Shown here: positions 45,980 to 54,599 of the stretch, one piece after another
Layout: each line of letters opens with the position of its first letter
Position numbering within the stretch: position 1 is the stretch's first letter
Assembly (NCBI RefSeq): GCF_014191255.1
Contig: NZ_JACHWH010000001.1
Coordinates: 1,240,001 to 1,304,000, forward strand
Length of the DNA: 64,000 nt
Reading direction: 5' to 3'
From: Amycolatopsis bartoniae
GTDB lineage: Bacteria > Actinomycetota > Actinomycetes > Mycobacteriales > Pseudonocardiaceae
Notes under the pieces: model-generated
What the model saw: the letters and a program-made list of their open reading frames with translations, nothing else
The model's database searches: none
Told to the model about the DNA's origin: nothing
Translations under genes and position numbers: made by a program

Positions 45980-46956
45980 CCGTAGGTCTTCTCCAGCGCC
46001 GGGAGCAGGTCGGACTTCGCGAACTCGAAGAACGGGTCCTGCTGGTCGCCGCCGATCTGCACGAACGCGAGGTCGGTGAACCCAGCGTCGGCGAACGGCT
46101 TGACCGCTTCGACGATCGCGTCCACGTCCGCGCCGCACGGGATCGACTCCGCCACGTCGGACTGCCGCACGTACTGGGTCGCCCCCGCGAACGCGGACGT
46201 GCCCGGCAGTTCGGCGTTGACCTTCCAGCCGCCGCTGAACCAGCGGAACTGCTCGTGCGCCCGGCGCTCGGCCGCCTCCCGGTCGGTGCCGAACGAGACG
46301 GGCAGCTGCGCGAACTTGCGCGTCGCGTCGGCGCTCGCCTTCGCGCGCTCGGCGTCCCATGCCTTGACCAGGTCACCCTTGGGCTCGGTGGCGATCAGGG
46401 CGTCGGCGACCGGCGCGAACCGCGACACCGACTGCTGCCCCGACACCGCGATCCCGATGGGGGTCCGGCGGTCCGGCAGGTCCCACAGCTTCGCCGAGTC
46501 CACGCGGTAGTGCTGCCCGGAGAAGTTGACGTAACCGCCGTCGAACAGCTCCCCGATGATCTCGACGGCCTCGGCGAGCATCTCGTGCCGCACGTTGGCG
46601 GGCGGCCAGCCGCGGCCGACCACGTGCTCGTTCAGGTTCTCGCCCGCGCCGAGGCCCAGGATGAACCGGTTGTCCGAGAGCAGGGACACGGTCGCCGCCT
46701 TCTGGGCGACCACCGCCGGGTGGTACCGCATGATCGGGCACGTCACGAAGCTGAGCAGCTCGACCCGGTCGGTGACCTGGCTGACGGCGCCGAGCACGCT
46801 CCACGCGTACGGCGCGTGCCCCTGCGCGTCCAGCCAGGGCGAGTAGTGGTCACTGGAGACCTCGAACGCGAAACCGCTTTCCTCGGCGGCCTTCGCGTGC
46901 CGGACCAGTTCCTTCGGCCCGGCCTGCTCGGTCATCAGGGTGTAACCGAAACGCAC
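45976..46956 (-). CDS. LLM-class F420-dependent oxidoreductase
   Basis: 326 residues from a GTG at 46956 behind GGGGGAGCAGGA. Luciferase-like barrel: VRFGYTLMTEQAGPKELVRHAKAAEESGFAFEVSSDHYSPWLDAQGHAPYAWSVLGAVSQVT and GLGAGENLNEHVVGRGWPPA match the TIGR03557-type F420 enzymes (FGD-related). WFSGGWKVNAELP and LPALEKTYG end the family pattern. The substrate is unknown. Its start overlaps the WhiB gene by 22 bases, so the two are cotranscribed. Confidence 0.92.
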   Translation of the reverse strand: MRFGYTLMTEQAGPKELVRHAKAAEESGFAFEVSSDHYSPWLDAQGHAPYAWSVLGAVSQVTDRVELLSFVTCPIMRYHPAVVAQKAATVSLLSDNRFILGLGAGENLNEHVVGRGWPPANVRHEMLAEAVEIIGELFDGGYVNFSGQHYRVDSAKLWDLPDRRTPIGIAVSGQQSVSRFAPVADALIATEPKGDLVKAWDAERAKASADATRKFAQLPVSFGTDREAAERRAHEQFRWFSGGWKVNAELPGTSAFAGATQYVRQSDVAESIPCGADVDAIVEAVKPFADAGFTDLAFVQIGGDQQDPFFEFAKSDLLPALEKTYG

Positions 46957-47264
46957 TCCTGCTCCCCCTCGGCTTCGGCTTGGAGCTGCTTGCGGCGCGC
47001 GATGGCGGCGCGGCGCTCGGTCTCGTCCAGCCCACCCCAGACACCGAACGGCTCTTCGACGGTCAGCGCGTGGTGGCGGCACTCCACGATCACCGGGCAC
47101 GACATGCAGATGCGCTTGGCCCTGGCGACGCGGTCGGCTCGCGCGAAGCCGCGCTCTCCGTCAGGATGGAAGAAGACCGAGCTGTCGAGGTTCCGGCAAT
47201 TGCCGTGGCGCTGCCACTCCCAGGTTTCGGCGACCGGGGTAGGCAGGCGTGACGTGTCCGCCAT
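46935..47264 (-). CDS. WhiB-family iron-sulfur transcription factor (WhiB3/WhiD-like)
   Basis: 109 residues. The four cluster cysteines are in HGNCRN, ICMSCPVIVEC. The GVWGG turn is followed by LDETERRAAIARRKQ, the basic tail. The segment WEWQRHGNCRNLDSSVFFHPDGERG resembles the WhiB3/WhiD branch, which links redox state to metabolism or sporulation. It is placed next to a ShbA/SigD-type sigma gene, with which WhiB proteins often cooperate; interaction here is inferred only. Confidence 0.92.
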   Translation of the reverse strand: MADTSRLPTPVAETWEWQRHGNCRNLDSSVFFHPDGERGFARADRVARAKRICMSCPVIVECRHHALTVEEPFGVWGGLDETERRAAIARRKQLQAEAEGEQECVSVTP

Positions 47265-47320
47265 GTTCGAACTCCCTCGCGACGTGCTGTCGCGCCCGGG
47301 CTACCCCGCTTCTCGCCGCG

Positions 47321-47581
47321 CTAATCCCTGCACAGGGAAGAAAAAATCTTCTCGAACCAGTGATCGGCGTACAACCGCTCGCCGTAGGGCTCCACTTCGC
47401 GGTATCCGTGCTTGGCGTACAGCGCCCTGGCCTCGACAAGATCGCTGCGGGTGTCCTGGTGCATCACTTGTGCACCGTTTCGGCGGGCCGCTTCCTCCGC
47501 CGCGCGCAACAGCGCCGAGGCGACGCCGCGGCCGCGGGTAACGGCCTCCGGGTGGTCGACCGGCAGCCGGGTGATCCTCAT
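47321..47581 (-). CDS. GNAT acetyltransferase, N-terminally truncated
   Basis: 86 residues covering only the C-terminal half of a GNAT fold. The acetyl-CoA loop TRGRGVASALLRAAEEAARR is at about 15-35 and YAKHGYREVEPYGERLYADHWFEKIF closes it. A full GNAT is about 140-170 residues and the N-terminal half is missing. Its ATG overlaps the MaoC stop by 4 bases, so it is read as the second gene of that operon. It may be a remnant or a minimal domain. Confidence 0.7.
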   Translation of the reverse strand: MRITRLPVDHPEAVTRGRGVASALLRAAEEAARRNGAQVMHQDTRSDLVEARALYAKHGYREVEPYGERLYADHWFEKIFSSLCRD

Positions 47582-48021
47582 CGCCGTCGTACGAGGTTCA
47601 GCGCGAGCGCGGAGAACACCAGCTCGTCGTCCTGGTTGAGCAGCTCGATGCGGGTGCGGACGAGGCCACGGTCGGGCTTCGACTTCGAGGGTCGGGCCTC
47701 CACGACGGTCACGCGCAGGCGCAGCTCGTCGTCTGGGCGCACGGGCCTCGGCCAGCGCAGCTCGTCGATACCGGGGCTGCCGAGACTCGAAACCGGCGAC
47801 AGGTAGTTGTCCGCGAGCAGGCGCATCATCATGCTCGCCGTGTGCCAGCCGCTGGCGATGAGGCCGCCGAACGGGCTCTGCGCGGCGGCTTCCGCGTCGA
47901 CGTGGAAGGGCTGCGGGTCGTAGCGCGTGGCGAACTCGACGATCTCCTGCTCGGTCACCTTGACGGCGCCGAACTCGTGCGTCGAGCCCGGCACGTAGTC
48001 CTCGAAGTAGCGGTCGTTCAT
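47578..48021 (-). CDS. MaoC-like (hot-dog) dehydratase
   Basis: 147 residues from the ATG at 48021, MNDRYFEDYVPGSTHEFGAVKVTEQEIVEFATRYDPQPFHVDAEAAAQSPFGGLIASGWHTASMMMRLL. The catalytic Asp/His pair is in RYDPQPFHVD. The motif is that of R-specific enoyl-CoA hydratases and related MaoC enzymes. Divergent from the reductase gene at 48059 with 37 bases between starts. The acyl substrate is unknown. Confidence 0.92.
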   Translation of the reverse strand: MNDRYFEDYVPGSTHEFGAVKVTEQEIVEFATRYDPQPFHVDAEAAAQSPFGGLIASGWHTASMMMRLLADNYLSPVSSLGSPGIDELRWPRPVRPDDELRLRVTVVEARPSKSKPDRGLVRTRIELLNQDDELVFSALALNLVRRR

Positions 48022-48058
48022 GCTGCGCAGCTTGCCACGCCCGTCACATACTGTCGGT

Positions 48059-49213
48059 ATGGCCGAACCACGGAGCTTCGACGTCGTCCTCCTCGGCGCG
48101 ACCGGCTTCACCGGCGCCCTCACCGCCGAGTACCTCGCGCGGCGGATGCCCGAGGGCGGGCGGTGGGCGATCGCGGGGCGCAACCGCGAGAAGCTGGAGG
48201 CGCTGCGCGCCCGGCTCGGGCTGCCGGCGCAGCTGCTGGAAGCGGACGTGACCGACCGGGCGTCACTGCGGAAGCTCGCGGAGTCGGCGAAGGTCGTGAT
48301 CAGCACCGTGGGGCCCTACCTGGAGCACGGCGAACCGCTGGTGGCCGCGTGCGCCGAGGCGGGCACGGACTACGTGGACCTGTGCGGCGAGGCCGAGTTC
48401 TTCGATCTGGTGTACCTGCGCCACCACGAGACCGCGGCGCGCACGGGCGCGCGGATCGTCCACGCGTGCGGCTTCGACTCGGTGCCGCACGACCTCGGCG
48501 TGTTCTACACCGTCAAGCAGCTGCCCGAGGGGGTTCCGCTGCGGATCTCCGGCGCGGTACGGACGAACGCGACGTTCTCGGGCGGCACCTACGCCTCGGC
48601 GCTCGGGGTCTTCTCCCGGCTCGTGCCGATGGTGCGGACCGCGCGCGAGCGGGTCAGGGCGGAGGGACAGCCGGCGGGACGGCGGGTCCGGACGAACCCC
48701 GGGCTGCCGCACCGCGACCCCGGCACGGGCCGGTGGCTGGCGCCGCTGCCCACGATCGACCCGCAGGTCGTCGGCCGCTCCGCGCGCCTGCTCGACTCCT
48801 ACGGGCCGGACTTCCAGTACCAGCACTACGTGTCCTTCAAGCGCCTGCCGACGCTCGTCGGCGCCGCGGCCGGAGCCGGCGCGCTGGTGGCGGCGACCCA
48901 GCTGCCGCCGGTGCGGAAAGCGCTTTCGGGCGTGCGGAAGCAGGGTTCGGGCCCGAGCGAGGAACAGCGGGCGCGGTCGTGGTTCAAGGTGCGCTTCACC
49001 GGCGAGGGCGGCGGAAAACGCGTGGTCACCGAGGTGGCGGGCGGCGACCCCGGCTACGACGAGACCGCGAAGATGCTGGGCGAGTCCGCGCTGGCGCTGG
49101 CCTTCGACCCCCTGCCGCCGACCGCGGGCCAGGTGACCCCGGCCGCCGCGATGGGCGACGCGCTCCTCGGGCGGCTCGTGGACGCGGGGATGGTGTTCCG
49201 GGTGGTCGCCTGA
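48059..49213 (+). CDS. saccharopine dehydrogenase-like trans-acting enoyl reductase family protein
   Basis: 384 residues from the ATG at 48059. N-terminal NAD(P) motif VVLLGATGFTGALTAEYLARR, then AIAGRNREKLEALRARLG. STVGPYLEHGEPLVAACAEAGTDYVDLCGEAEF and RIVHACGFDSVPHDLGVFYTV match the mycobacterial Rv2449c/Rv2953 group, of which Rv2953 is a trans-acting enoyl reductase of phthiocerol lipids. Here there are no PKS genes nearby, so the substrate is open. Confidence 0.87.
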   Translation: MAEPRSFDVVLLGATGFTGALTAEYLARRMPEGGRWAIAGRNREKLEALRARLGLPAQLLEADVTDRASLRKLAESAKVVISTVGPYLEHGEPLVAACAEAGTDYVDLCGEAEFFDLVYLRHHETAARTGARIVHACGFDSVPHDLGVFYTVKQLPEGVPLRISGAVRTNATFSGGTYASALGVFSRLVPMVRTARERVRAEGQPAGRRVRTNPGLPHRDPGTGRWLAPLPTIDPQVVGRSARLLDSYGPDFQYQHYVSFKRLPTLVGAAAGAGALVAATQLPPVRKALSGVRKQGSGPSEEQRARSWFKVRFTGEGGGKRVVTEVAGGDPGYDETAKMLGESALALAFDPLPPTAGQVTPAAAMGDALLGRLVDAGMVFRVVA

Positions 49214-49219
49214 GGGCTG

Positions 49220-49720
49220 TCACCTGCGCGGCAGTGGGTGCAGCTCGACGTCGGTGAGCGCGCCCTTCGCGATGCGGGCCGTCAGGTAGGTGCAGACGGG
49301 CTGGCGGCGGCGGTCGGTCGGCGAGCCGGGGTTGAGCAGGCGCAGGCCGTTGTCGGCCACCGTGTCCCACGGGATGTGGCTGTGCCCGAACACCAGCACG
49401 TCGGTGTCGGGGAACGCCTCCGCGCACCGCTTCTCCCGGCCCTTCGCCGCGCCCGTTTCGTGGATCACCGCCAGCCGAACGCCGTCCAGCTCCGCGTGCG
49501 CGACCTCCGGCAGCCGTTTCCGCAGTTCAGGGCCGTCGTTGTTGCCGTAGACGCCGATCAGCCGCTTGCTGCGCGCTGCCAGCTCGTCCAGCAAGGCCAC
49601 CTCCACCCAGTCACCCGCATGGATGACAACGTCGGCCCGCTCGACGGCGCGCCACACCTCGTCCGGCAGCGCCCGGGCGCGTTTGGGCAGGTGAGTGTCC
49701 GAAAGGATGGCGAGACGCAT
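49220..49720 (-). CDS. YfcE/MJ0936-type metallophosphoesterase
   Basis: 166 residues. The N-terminal metal motif is LAILSDTHLPKR, then VVIHAGDWVE, YGNNDGPELRKRLP, VIHETGAAKGRE and VFGHSHIPWDT. All ligands of the calcineurin-like dimetal site (DxH, GD, GNND, H, GHSH) are present. The family hydrolyses phosphodiesters in vitro; the physiological substrate is unknown. Convergent with the preceding reductase gene, 6 bases apart. Confidence 0.92.
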   Translation of the reverse strand: MRLAILSDTHLPKRARALPDEVWRAVERADVVIHAGDWVEVALLDELAARSKRLIGVYGNNDGPELRKRLPEVAHAELDGVRLAVIHETGAAKGREKRCAEAFPDTDVLVFGHSHIPWDTVADNGLRLLNPGSPTDRRRQPVCTYLTARIAKGALTDVELHPLPRR

Positions 49721-49820
49721 GCCTCACACCTACACACCCGCTGTCCCGCGCGCCACCGGGCGCCCGTAACCTTCCTCCCTGTTGTCCGGATTCCCGCCCA
49801 CCTCAGGGGAAGGTGACCCG

Positions 49821-51602
49821 TTGCCGCAGGAACCCGTGTGGCCGACCACTGACGCCGAGCAGACCGACTACCTCGAACCGGTCACCGAAGTCATTCCCGC
49901 GGTCGAGCCGAAGCGCCCCCGCCGCGCCCTGCGCCGCGCCGCCGTCGTCGCGGGCTCGGTGCTCGGCGTGTTCGTCGCGCTGTACGCGGTCGACCTGCTG
50001 GTCAGCCAGGGCAACGTGCCGCGCGGGGTGACCGTGGCCGGTGTGGACGTCGGCGGGCTCAAGCGCGCCGAGGCCGAGGAGCGGCTGCGCGAACAGATCG
50101 AGCCGCGGCTGGTCCAGCCGGTGGCCCTGCGCGCGGGCGACGTCGACACCACGGTCGAGCCGGCGCGCGCGGGACTGAGCCTCGACTGGGCGTCCACTTT
50201 GGACCAAGCCGGCACGCAGCCGCTGAACCCGTTCACGCGCGTCACGTCCTTCTTCACCAGCCGCGAAGTCGGCGTGGTGACGCACGCGGACAAGGCGCAG
50301 CTGACCAACGCGCTGCAGAACCTGCGCACCCAGATCGACCGCCAGCCCGTCGAGGGCGGTATCCGCTTCGAGGGCGCCAAACCGGTCGCGGTCGAGCCGA
50401 AGCAGGGCCAGCAGCTGCAGGTCGACGACGCCGCCATCGCCGTGCTCGCCGACTGGGCCTCGGGCCATCCCGTGACGCTGCCCGTGCGGCTCACGCCGGT
50501 CGCCGTGTCGCCGGAAGCGGTGCGGACCGCGCTCACCCAGCTCGCACAGCCCGCCGTGTCCGGCCCGGTGGTCATCCACGGCGAGGGCAAGGACGCCACC
50601 GTCAAGCCCGAGGCGATCGCGGCCGCGCTTCGCTTCGAGCCCGCCGAGGGCGGCACGCTCGCCATGAAGGTGGACAACGCGAAGATCGTCGAAGCGGCGG
50701 GCCCGCAGCTCAAGTCGACGGAGAAGCAGGGCAAGGACGCGCAGATCGTGTTCAGCGGCGGCAAGCCGACGGTCGAGGAGTCCGTCGACGGCCGCGGCGT
50801 CGACTGGGACCCGACGCTGCAGCCGCTGCCGGACCTGCTGAAGACGACGGGCAAACGCGAGCTGACCGCGAAGTACGTCGACACCCCCGCGAAGGTCACC
50901 ACCGAGCAGGCCAACCAGCTCGGCATCAAGGAGGTGATCGGCGAGTTCACCACCGGCGGCTTCGCGGCGGACTCCGGGGTGAACATCCGGACGGTCGCGC
51001 AGAAGGTCAACGGCGCCATCGTCAAACCCGGGGACACGTTCAGCCTCAACGGTTTCACGGGCCCGCGCGGCACCGCCCAGGGTTACGTCGAGGCGGGCGT
51101 GATCGAAAACGGCGCGCCCGCACGGGAAGTCGGCGGCGGGATCTCCCAGTTCGCGACCACGCTGTACAACGCGGCGTACTTCGCCGGGCTGAAGGACGCC
51201 GGGCACAAGGAGCACAGCTACTACATCAGCCGCTACCCGGCCGCCCGCGAGGCGACGGTGTTCCAGAACCCGGACGGCTCCAGCGTCATCGACCTGAAGT
51301 TCACCAACGACTCCGGCAGCGGCGTCGCCATCCAGACCATCTGGACGCCGTCGTCGATCACCGTGAAGCTGTGGGGCACCAAGCGGTACACGGTCGAATC
51401 GGTGCCGGGCGAACGGATCAACCCCGTCGACCCGACGCCGAAGCCGGGACCGGCGGAGAACTGTCACCCGTCCAACGGCGCGCCGGGGTTCACCACGAGC
51501 GACACCCGCATCCTGCGCGACGCGGCGACCGGGCAGGAGGTCCGGCGCGACAAGCGCACCGTGCACTACAACCCGCAGCCGAAGATCATCTGCGCCGGAT
51601 GA
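49821..51602 (+). CDS. VanW-family protein with YoaR-like peptidoglycan-binding repeats
   Basis: 593 residues from the TTG at 49821; AGGGGAAGGTG lies about 6 bases upstream and an upstream TTG lacks one. One N-terminal membrane helix (AAVVAGSVLGVFVALYAVDLLVS) anchors it. Two YoaR-type PG_binding_4 repeats follow (GVTVAGVDVGGLKRAEAEERLRE as the first) and a VanW domain near the C-terminus (GEFTTGGFAADSGVNIRTVAQKVNGAIVKPGDTFSLN, GGGISQFATTLYNAAYFAGL). Probably surface-exposed; the VanW role is not established. It overlaps the convergent TetR gene by 17 bases. Confidence 0.92.
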   Translation: MPQEPVWPTTDAEQTDYLEPVTEVIPAVEPKRPRRALRRAAVVAGSVLGVFVALYAVDLLVSQGNVPRGVTVAGVDVGGLKRAEAEERLREQIEPRLVQPVALRAGDVDTTVEPARAGLSLDWASTLDQAGTQPLNPFTRVTSFFTSREVGVVTHADKAQLTNALQNLRTQIDRQPVEGGIRFEGAKPVAVEPKQGQQLQVDDAAIAVLADWASGHPVTLPVRLTPVAVSPEAVRTALTQLAQPAVSGPVVIHGEGKDATVKPEAIAAALRFEPAEGGTLAMKVDNAKIVEAAGPQLKSTEKQGKDAQIVFSGGKPTVEESVDGRGVDWDPTLQPLPDLLKTTGKRELTAKYVDTPAKVTTEQANQLGIKEVIGEFTTGGFAADSGVNIRTVAQKVNGAIVKPGDTFSLNGFTGPRGTAQGYVEAGVIENGAPAREVGGGISQFATTLYNAAYFAGLKDAGHKEHSYYISRYPAAREATVFQNPDGSSVIDLKFTNDSGSGVAIQTIWTPSSITVKLWGTKRYTVESVPGERINPVDPTPKPGPAENCHPSNGAPGFTTSDTRILRDAATGQEVRRDKRTVHYNPQPKIICAG

Positions 51603-52302
51603 CCTCGAGCCGGGCCTCGATCCCGTCGAGGCAGCGCTCGATGGCGTAGTCGAAGGTGTCCGTGAAGTACGTCTCGCGGCGCTGCGGGTTCTCGGCGACG
51701 GCCCGCAGCGAAGCGCTCATGGCGGCGAGACCGGGCCGGGTGACGTCGTCGCTGTGCCGGCTCCACGCGGCGAGGTCGCGGGCGTGCTGCTCGGCGTGGC
51801 GGGTGTGCTCGTCCTCCACCGAGATCAGGTGGCAGATGACGTTGGTGAGGAAGCGGTAGACCTCCGCGCTCTCCTCGCCGAACCCGGCCAGCTGCAGGAC
51901 GCACATGCCGCGGTCGATGGAGGGCGCGGCGGCCTCCGGGGTGAGGCCCTGCACGGAAATCCGCCGGGCGACACCGGGATAGCGCGAGAGCACCGTGCGC
52001 AGCTCGACGGCCAGCGCGCGGAACCAGTCGCGCCACGGCAGCCGTTCGGACGGCAGCGGGAACATGCCGATGACCCGGTCCACCACCGCGCGTACCACCG
52101 ACTCCCGGTCACCGACGTGGTGGTAGATCACCGCCGGGTACGCCTGCACGGCCGCGGCCAGCTGGCGCAGCGTCCAGCTCTCCAGGCCGTGGTGCGCGGT
52201 GAGGTCCAGGGCCGCGGCGATGATCCCGTCCGGGGTCACGGCGGGCAGGCCCGCCGCGTCCCGCGAACGAGGCCGGCCGGGAACCGCAGCAGAGTTGGGC
52301 AT
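51586..52302 (-). CDS. TetR/AcrR-family regulator
   Basis: 238 residues. The HTH region is VTPDGIIAAALDLTAHHGLESWTLRQLAAAVQAYPAVIYHHVGDRESVVRAVVDRVIGMF, the TetR core, with a C-terminal TetR_C domain. It is divergent from the DUF5302 gene across a perfect 17-bp palindrome at 52332-52348, its likely operator. Its 3' end overlaps the VanW gene by 17 bases. Confidence 0.9.
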   Translation of the reverse strand: MPNSAAVPGRPRSRDAAGLPAVTPDGIIAAALDLTAHHGLESWTLRQLAAAVQAYPAVIYHHVGDRESVVRAVVDRVIGMFPLPSERLPWRDWFRALAVELRTVLSRYPGVARRISVQGLTPEAAAPSIDRGMCVLQLAGFGEESAEVYRFLTNVICHLISVEDEHTRHAEQHARDLAAWSRHSDDVTRPGLAAMSASLRAVAENPQRRETYFTDTFDYAIERCLDGIEARLEVIRRR

Positions 52303-52331
52303 GGGCTCACCCTAGCTGGCCCGTCTCCGTT

Positions 52332-52348
52332 ACTGGCAGGCTGCCAGT
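52332..52348. promoter_or_regulatory. 17-bp perfect palindrome, probable TetR operator
   Basis: ACTGGCAG, a central G, then CTGCCAGT: 8-bp perfect arms 30 bases upstream of the tetR start. It lies in the divergent region with the DUF5302 gene and fits autoregulation. Confidence 0.68.
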
Positions 52349-52424
52349 TTCGGAAAAAACCCGATGGCGGAGTGACTTCCGGCGTGCGAGGCTGGGAGCG
52401 TTCGTCCGCGTCGAGGAGGTCCCC

Positions 52425-52610
52425 ATGTCCGAAAGCCCGTCTTCCTCCGACAATCCCGAGGACGACCTGAAACGCAAGTTCCGGGAGGCACTGGAGCGCA
52501 AGCAGGCCGCGGGCCGTTCGGGTGGCCAGCACGAGCACGGCGGCGGCAAGGGGCAGCACGCACACGGCCCCGCGGCGGCGAAGCGCACCTTCCGCCGCAA
52601 GTCGGGTTAG
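52425..52610 (+). CDS. DUF5302 small protein
   Basis: 61 residues from the ATG at 52425 with a GAGGAGG site. MSESPSSSDNPEDDLKRKFREALERKQAA is the DUF5302 pattern, an acidic start then an amphipathic helix. A Gly/His-rich segment (GGQHEHGGGKGQHAHG) and basic end (AKRTFRRKSG) follow. Small, soluble and of unknown function; the His cluster could bind metal. It is the gene divergent from tetR. Confidence 0.85.
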   Translation: MSESPSSSDNPEDDLKRKFREALERKQAAGRSGGQHEHGGGKGQHAHGPAAAKRTFRRKSG

Positions 52611-52631
52611 GCCGTCGGGAGGCGATTTCCA

Positions 52632-52671
52632 CCGCCCGGGCGGCCCGCCGAACCACGGGCCGCCCGGGCGG
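52632..52671. terminator. 16-bp GC-rich hairpin between convergent genes
   Basis: ccgcccgggcggcccg (52632-52647) pairs perfectly with cgggccgcccgggcgg (52656-52671) around an 8-base loop. It lies between the stops of the DUF5302 and Glu/Leu dehydrogenase genes and likely ends both transcripts. Confidence 0.72.
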
Positions 52672-52675
52672 GCGC

Positions 52676-53749
52676 CTACGCCGGGGTCAGGATCGACCGC
52701 AGCCGCCCGACTTCCGACATCCGGCGCTCTGCCAGGCGGTCCGCCGCCGTGGCCGGTGGGACGCCCTCCGCCTCGGCGAGGGCGAACACCGCCTTCGTCG
52801 TGTCGTAGATGGCGCTCGCCTTGCGCTGGGCCCGCTGGAAGTCGAAGCCGTGCAGCTCGTCGCTCACCTGGATCACCCCGCCGGCGTTCACGAGGTAGTC
52901 CGGGGCGTACAGGATGCCGCGCTCCTCCAGCACCTTCTCGATGTCCGGGTGTGCCAGCTGGTTGTTCGCCGCCCCGCACACGACCTCCGCGCGCAGCTGC
53001 GGCACCGTCTCGTCGTTCAGCGCGCCACCCAGCGCGCACGGCGCGAAGACGTCCAGCGCCGAGCGCACCAGCTCGTCCCCGTCCGCCACCTCGACCTCGG
53101 GGTGCGCCGCCCGCACGGGCTCGATCGCCGCCGCCGACACGTCGCTCACCACGACCCGTGCCCCCGCCTCGACGAGGTGCCCCACGAGCAGGCGCCCGAC
53201 CTTCCCCACCCCGGCCACGCCGACCCGCCGCCCGGCGAGGTCCGGCGAGCCCCACCGGTGCGACGCGCACGCGCGCATGCCCTGGAAGACCCCGAACGCC
53301 GTGAGCACCGAGGAGTCGCCCGCACCGCCGTCGTCGGCCGACCGGCCGGTCACGAACCGCGTTTCGCGGGCCACCACGTCCATGTCGGCGACGTACGTGC
53401 CCACGTCACAGGCGGTGATGTAGCGCCCGGCGAGCGACTGCACGAACCGGCCGTACGCACGCAGCAGCGCCTCGGTCTTGACCGTGGCCGGGTCGCCGAT
53501 GATCACGGCCTTGCCGCCGCCGAGGTCGAGCCCGGCCAACGCGTTCTTGTACGCCATGCCCTTGGACAGCGCCAGCACGTCGGCCAGCGCCTCGTCCTCC
53601 GAGGCGTACGGGTAGCAGCGGGTGCCGCCGAGCGCCGGGCCCAGCGCGGTGGAGTAGATGGCGATGATCGCCTTCAGGCCGGTGGCCCGGTCCTGGCAGA
53701 ACACGACCTGTTCGTGACCGCTTTCGCGGCCGAATACCCCTTCGGTCAC
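52676..53749 (-). CDS. Glu/Leu/Phe/Val dehydrogenase
   Basis: 357 residues from a GTG at 53749. The catalytic region is [43 protein letters not shown], with the Lys pair. The NAD domain is [61 protein letters not shown] is typical of leucine/valine dehydrogenases rather than glutamate dehydrogenase. It oxidatively deaminates a branched-chain or aromatic amino acid. It sits beside tryptophan dioxygenase, on the same strand 120 bases away. Confidence 0.9.
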   Translation of the reverse strand: MTEGVFGRESGHEQVVFCQDRATGLKAIIAIYSTALGPALGGTRCYPYASEDEALADVLALSKGMAYKNALAGLDLGGGKAVIIGDPATVKTEALLRAYGRFVQSLAGRYITACDVGTYVADMDVVARETRFVTGRSADDGGAGDSSVLTAFGVFQGMRACASHRWGSPDLAGRRVGVAGVGKVGRLLVGHLVEAGARVVVSDVSAAAIEPVRAAHPEVEVADGDELVRSALDVFAPCALGGALNDETVPQLRAEVVCGAANNQLAHPDIEKVLEERGILYAPDYLVNAGGVIQVSDELHGFDFQRAQRKASAIYDTTKAVFALAEAEGVPPATAADRLAERRMSEVGRLRSILTPA

Positions 53750-53869
53750 GGTTCGTGACTCCTCATCGTGGGTGGCCGGCCGCTCGTGGCGCCGGCGCGG
53801 TTTCGGTTGTGGTGAGCCGGAAGATCTTCCCCGCTCACCCAGCAACCTAGCGCCACCGGCGGCGGCCCA

Positions 53870-54595
53870 CTAGAGATCGCGGCGGATGGCCCACAGTTCG
53901 GGGAACACCGGCCGGAACAACGTGGCGCGCAGGTACTCCGCGCCCGACGAGCCACCCGTGCCCGCCTTGTCGCCGATGGTCCGCTCGACCATCTTCACGT
54001 GCCGGTAGCGCCACTCCTGCAACCCCTCGTCGAGGTCCACCAGGTGCTCGGCGACCAGCGCGGGCCCCTCGTCGTCCGCGTAGACGCGCGGCAGGTCGCC
54101 TTCGTAGCCGTGTGCCTTGAGGTAGGACTGGAACGACTCCCACAGCGAAGGCCGCGCCATCGCCTCGATGATCCGCTGTCGCCCCAGGTCGTCCGCCGCG
54201 TAGTGCTCGAACGCGCGCTCGTCGCGGCGGCCCAGCACGGCCTCCAGCTCGCGGAACTGCGCGGACTGGAAACCGCTGGCCGCGTCGAGCCGGGCTCGGA
54301 AGCTCGCGAACTGGCTCGGCGTCATCGTCTCCAGCACATCGATCTGCGCCACCACGACCTTGAGGATCGTCAGGATCCGCCGCAGCGTCCGTACCGCCCG
54401 CGCGGTGTCGCCCGCCTCCAGGCGTTGCTGCAGGTAGCGCACCTCGTGCAGCAACTGCTTGAACCACAGCTCGTACACCTGGTGGATGACGATGAACAGC
54501 ATCTCGTCGTGCTCGTCGGAGCGTGGCCGTTGTGCGGCGAGGACCTCTTGGAGCGCGAGGTAGGACGTGTAGGTGAGGGCGGCGTCATCGGGCAT
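53870..54595 (-). CDS. kynA: tryptophan 2,3-dioxygenase
   Basis: 241 residues, alpha-helical heme dioxygenase. TYTSYLALQEVLAAQRPRSDEHDEMLFIVIHQVYELWFKQLLHEV is the diagnostic N-terminal segment, with substrate-pocket residues. FQSAQFRELE, LWESFQSYL and KAGTGGSSGAEYLRATLFRPVFPELW complete it. It opens the tryptophan indole ring to N-formylkynurenine, the first step of kynurenine breakdown. No kynurenine formamidase or kynureninase is nearby. It is 4 bases from the RidA gene. Confidence 0.95.
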   Translation of the reverse strand: MPDDAALTYTSYLALQEVLAAQRPRSDEHDEMLFIVIHQVYELWFKQLLHEVRYLQQRLEAGDTARAVRTLRRILTILKVVVAQIDVLETMTPSQFASFRARLDAASGFQSAQFRELEAVLGRRDERAFEHYAADDLGRQRIIEAMARPSLWESFQSYLKAHGYEGDLPRVYADDEGPALVAEHLVDLDEGLQEWRYRHVKMVERTIGDKAGTGGSSGAEYLRATLFRPVFPELWAIRRDL

Positions 54596-54599
54596 GGGG

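Noticed and set aside
52522-53304. 260-codon Pro/Arg/Ser frame
   Set aside because: Runs from inside the DUF5302 gene through a terminator hairpin and antisense to the dehydrogenase; no homology.
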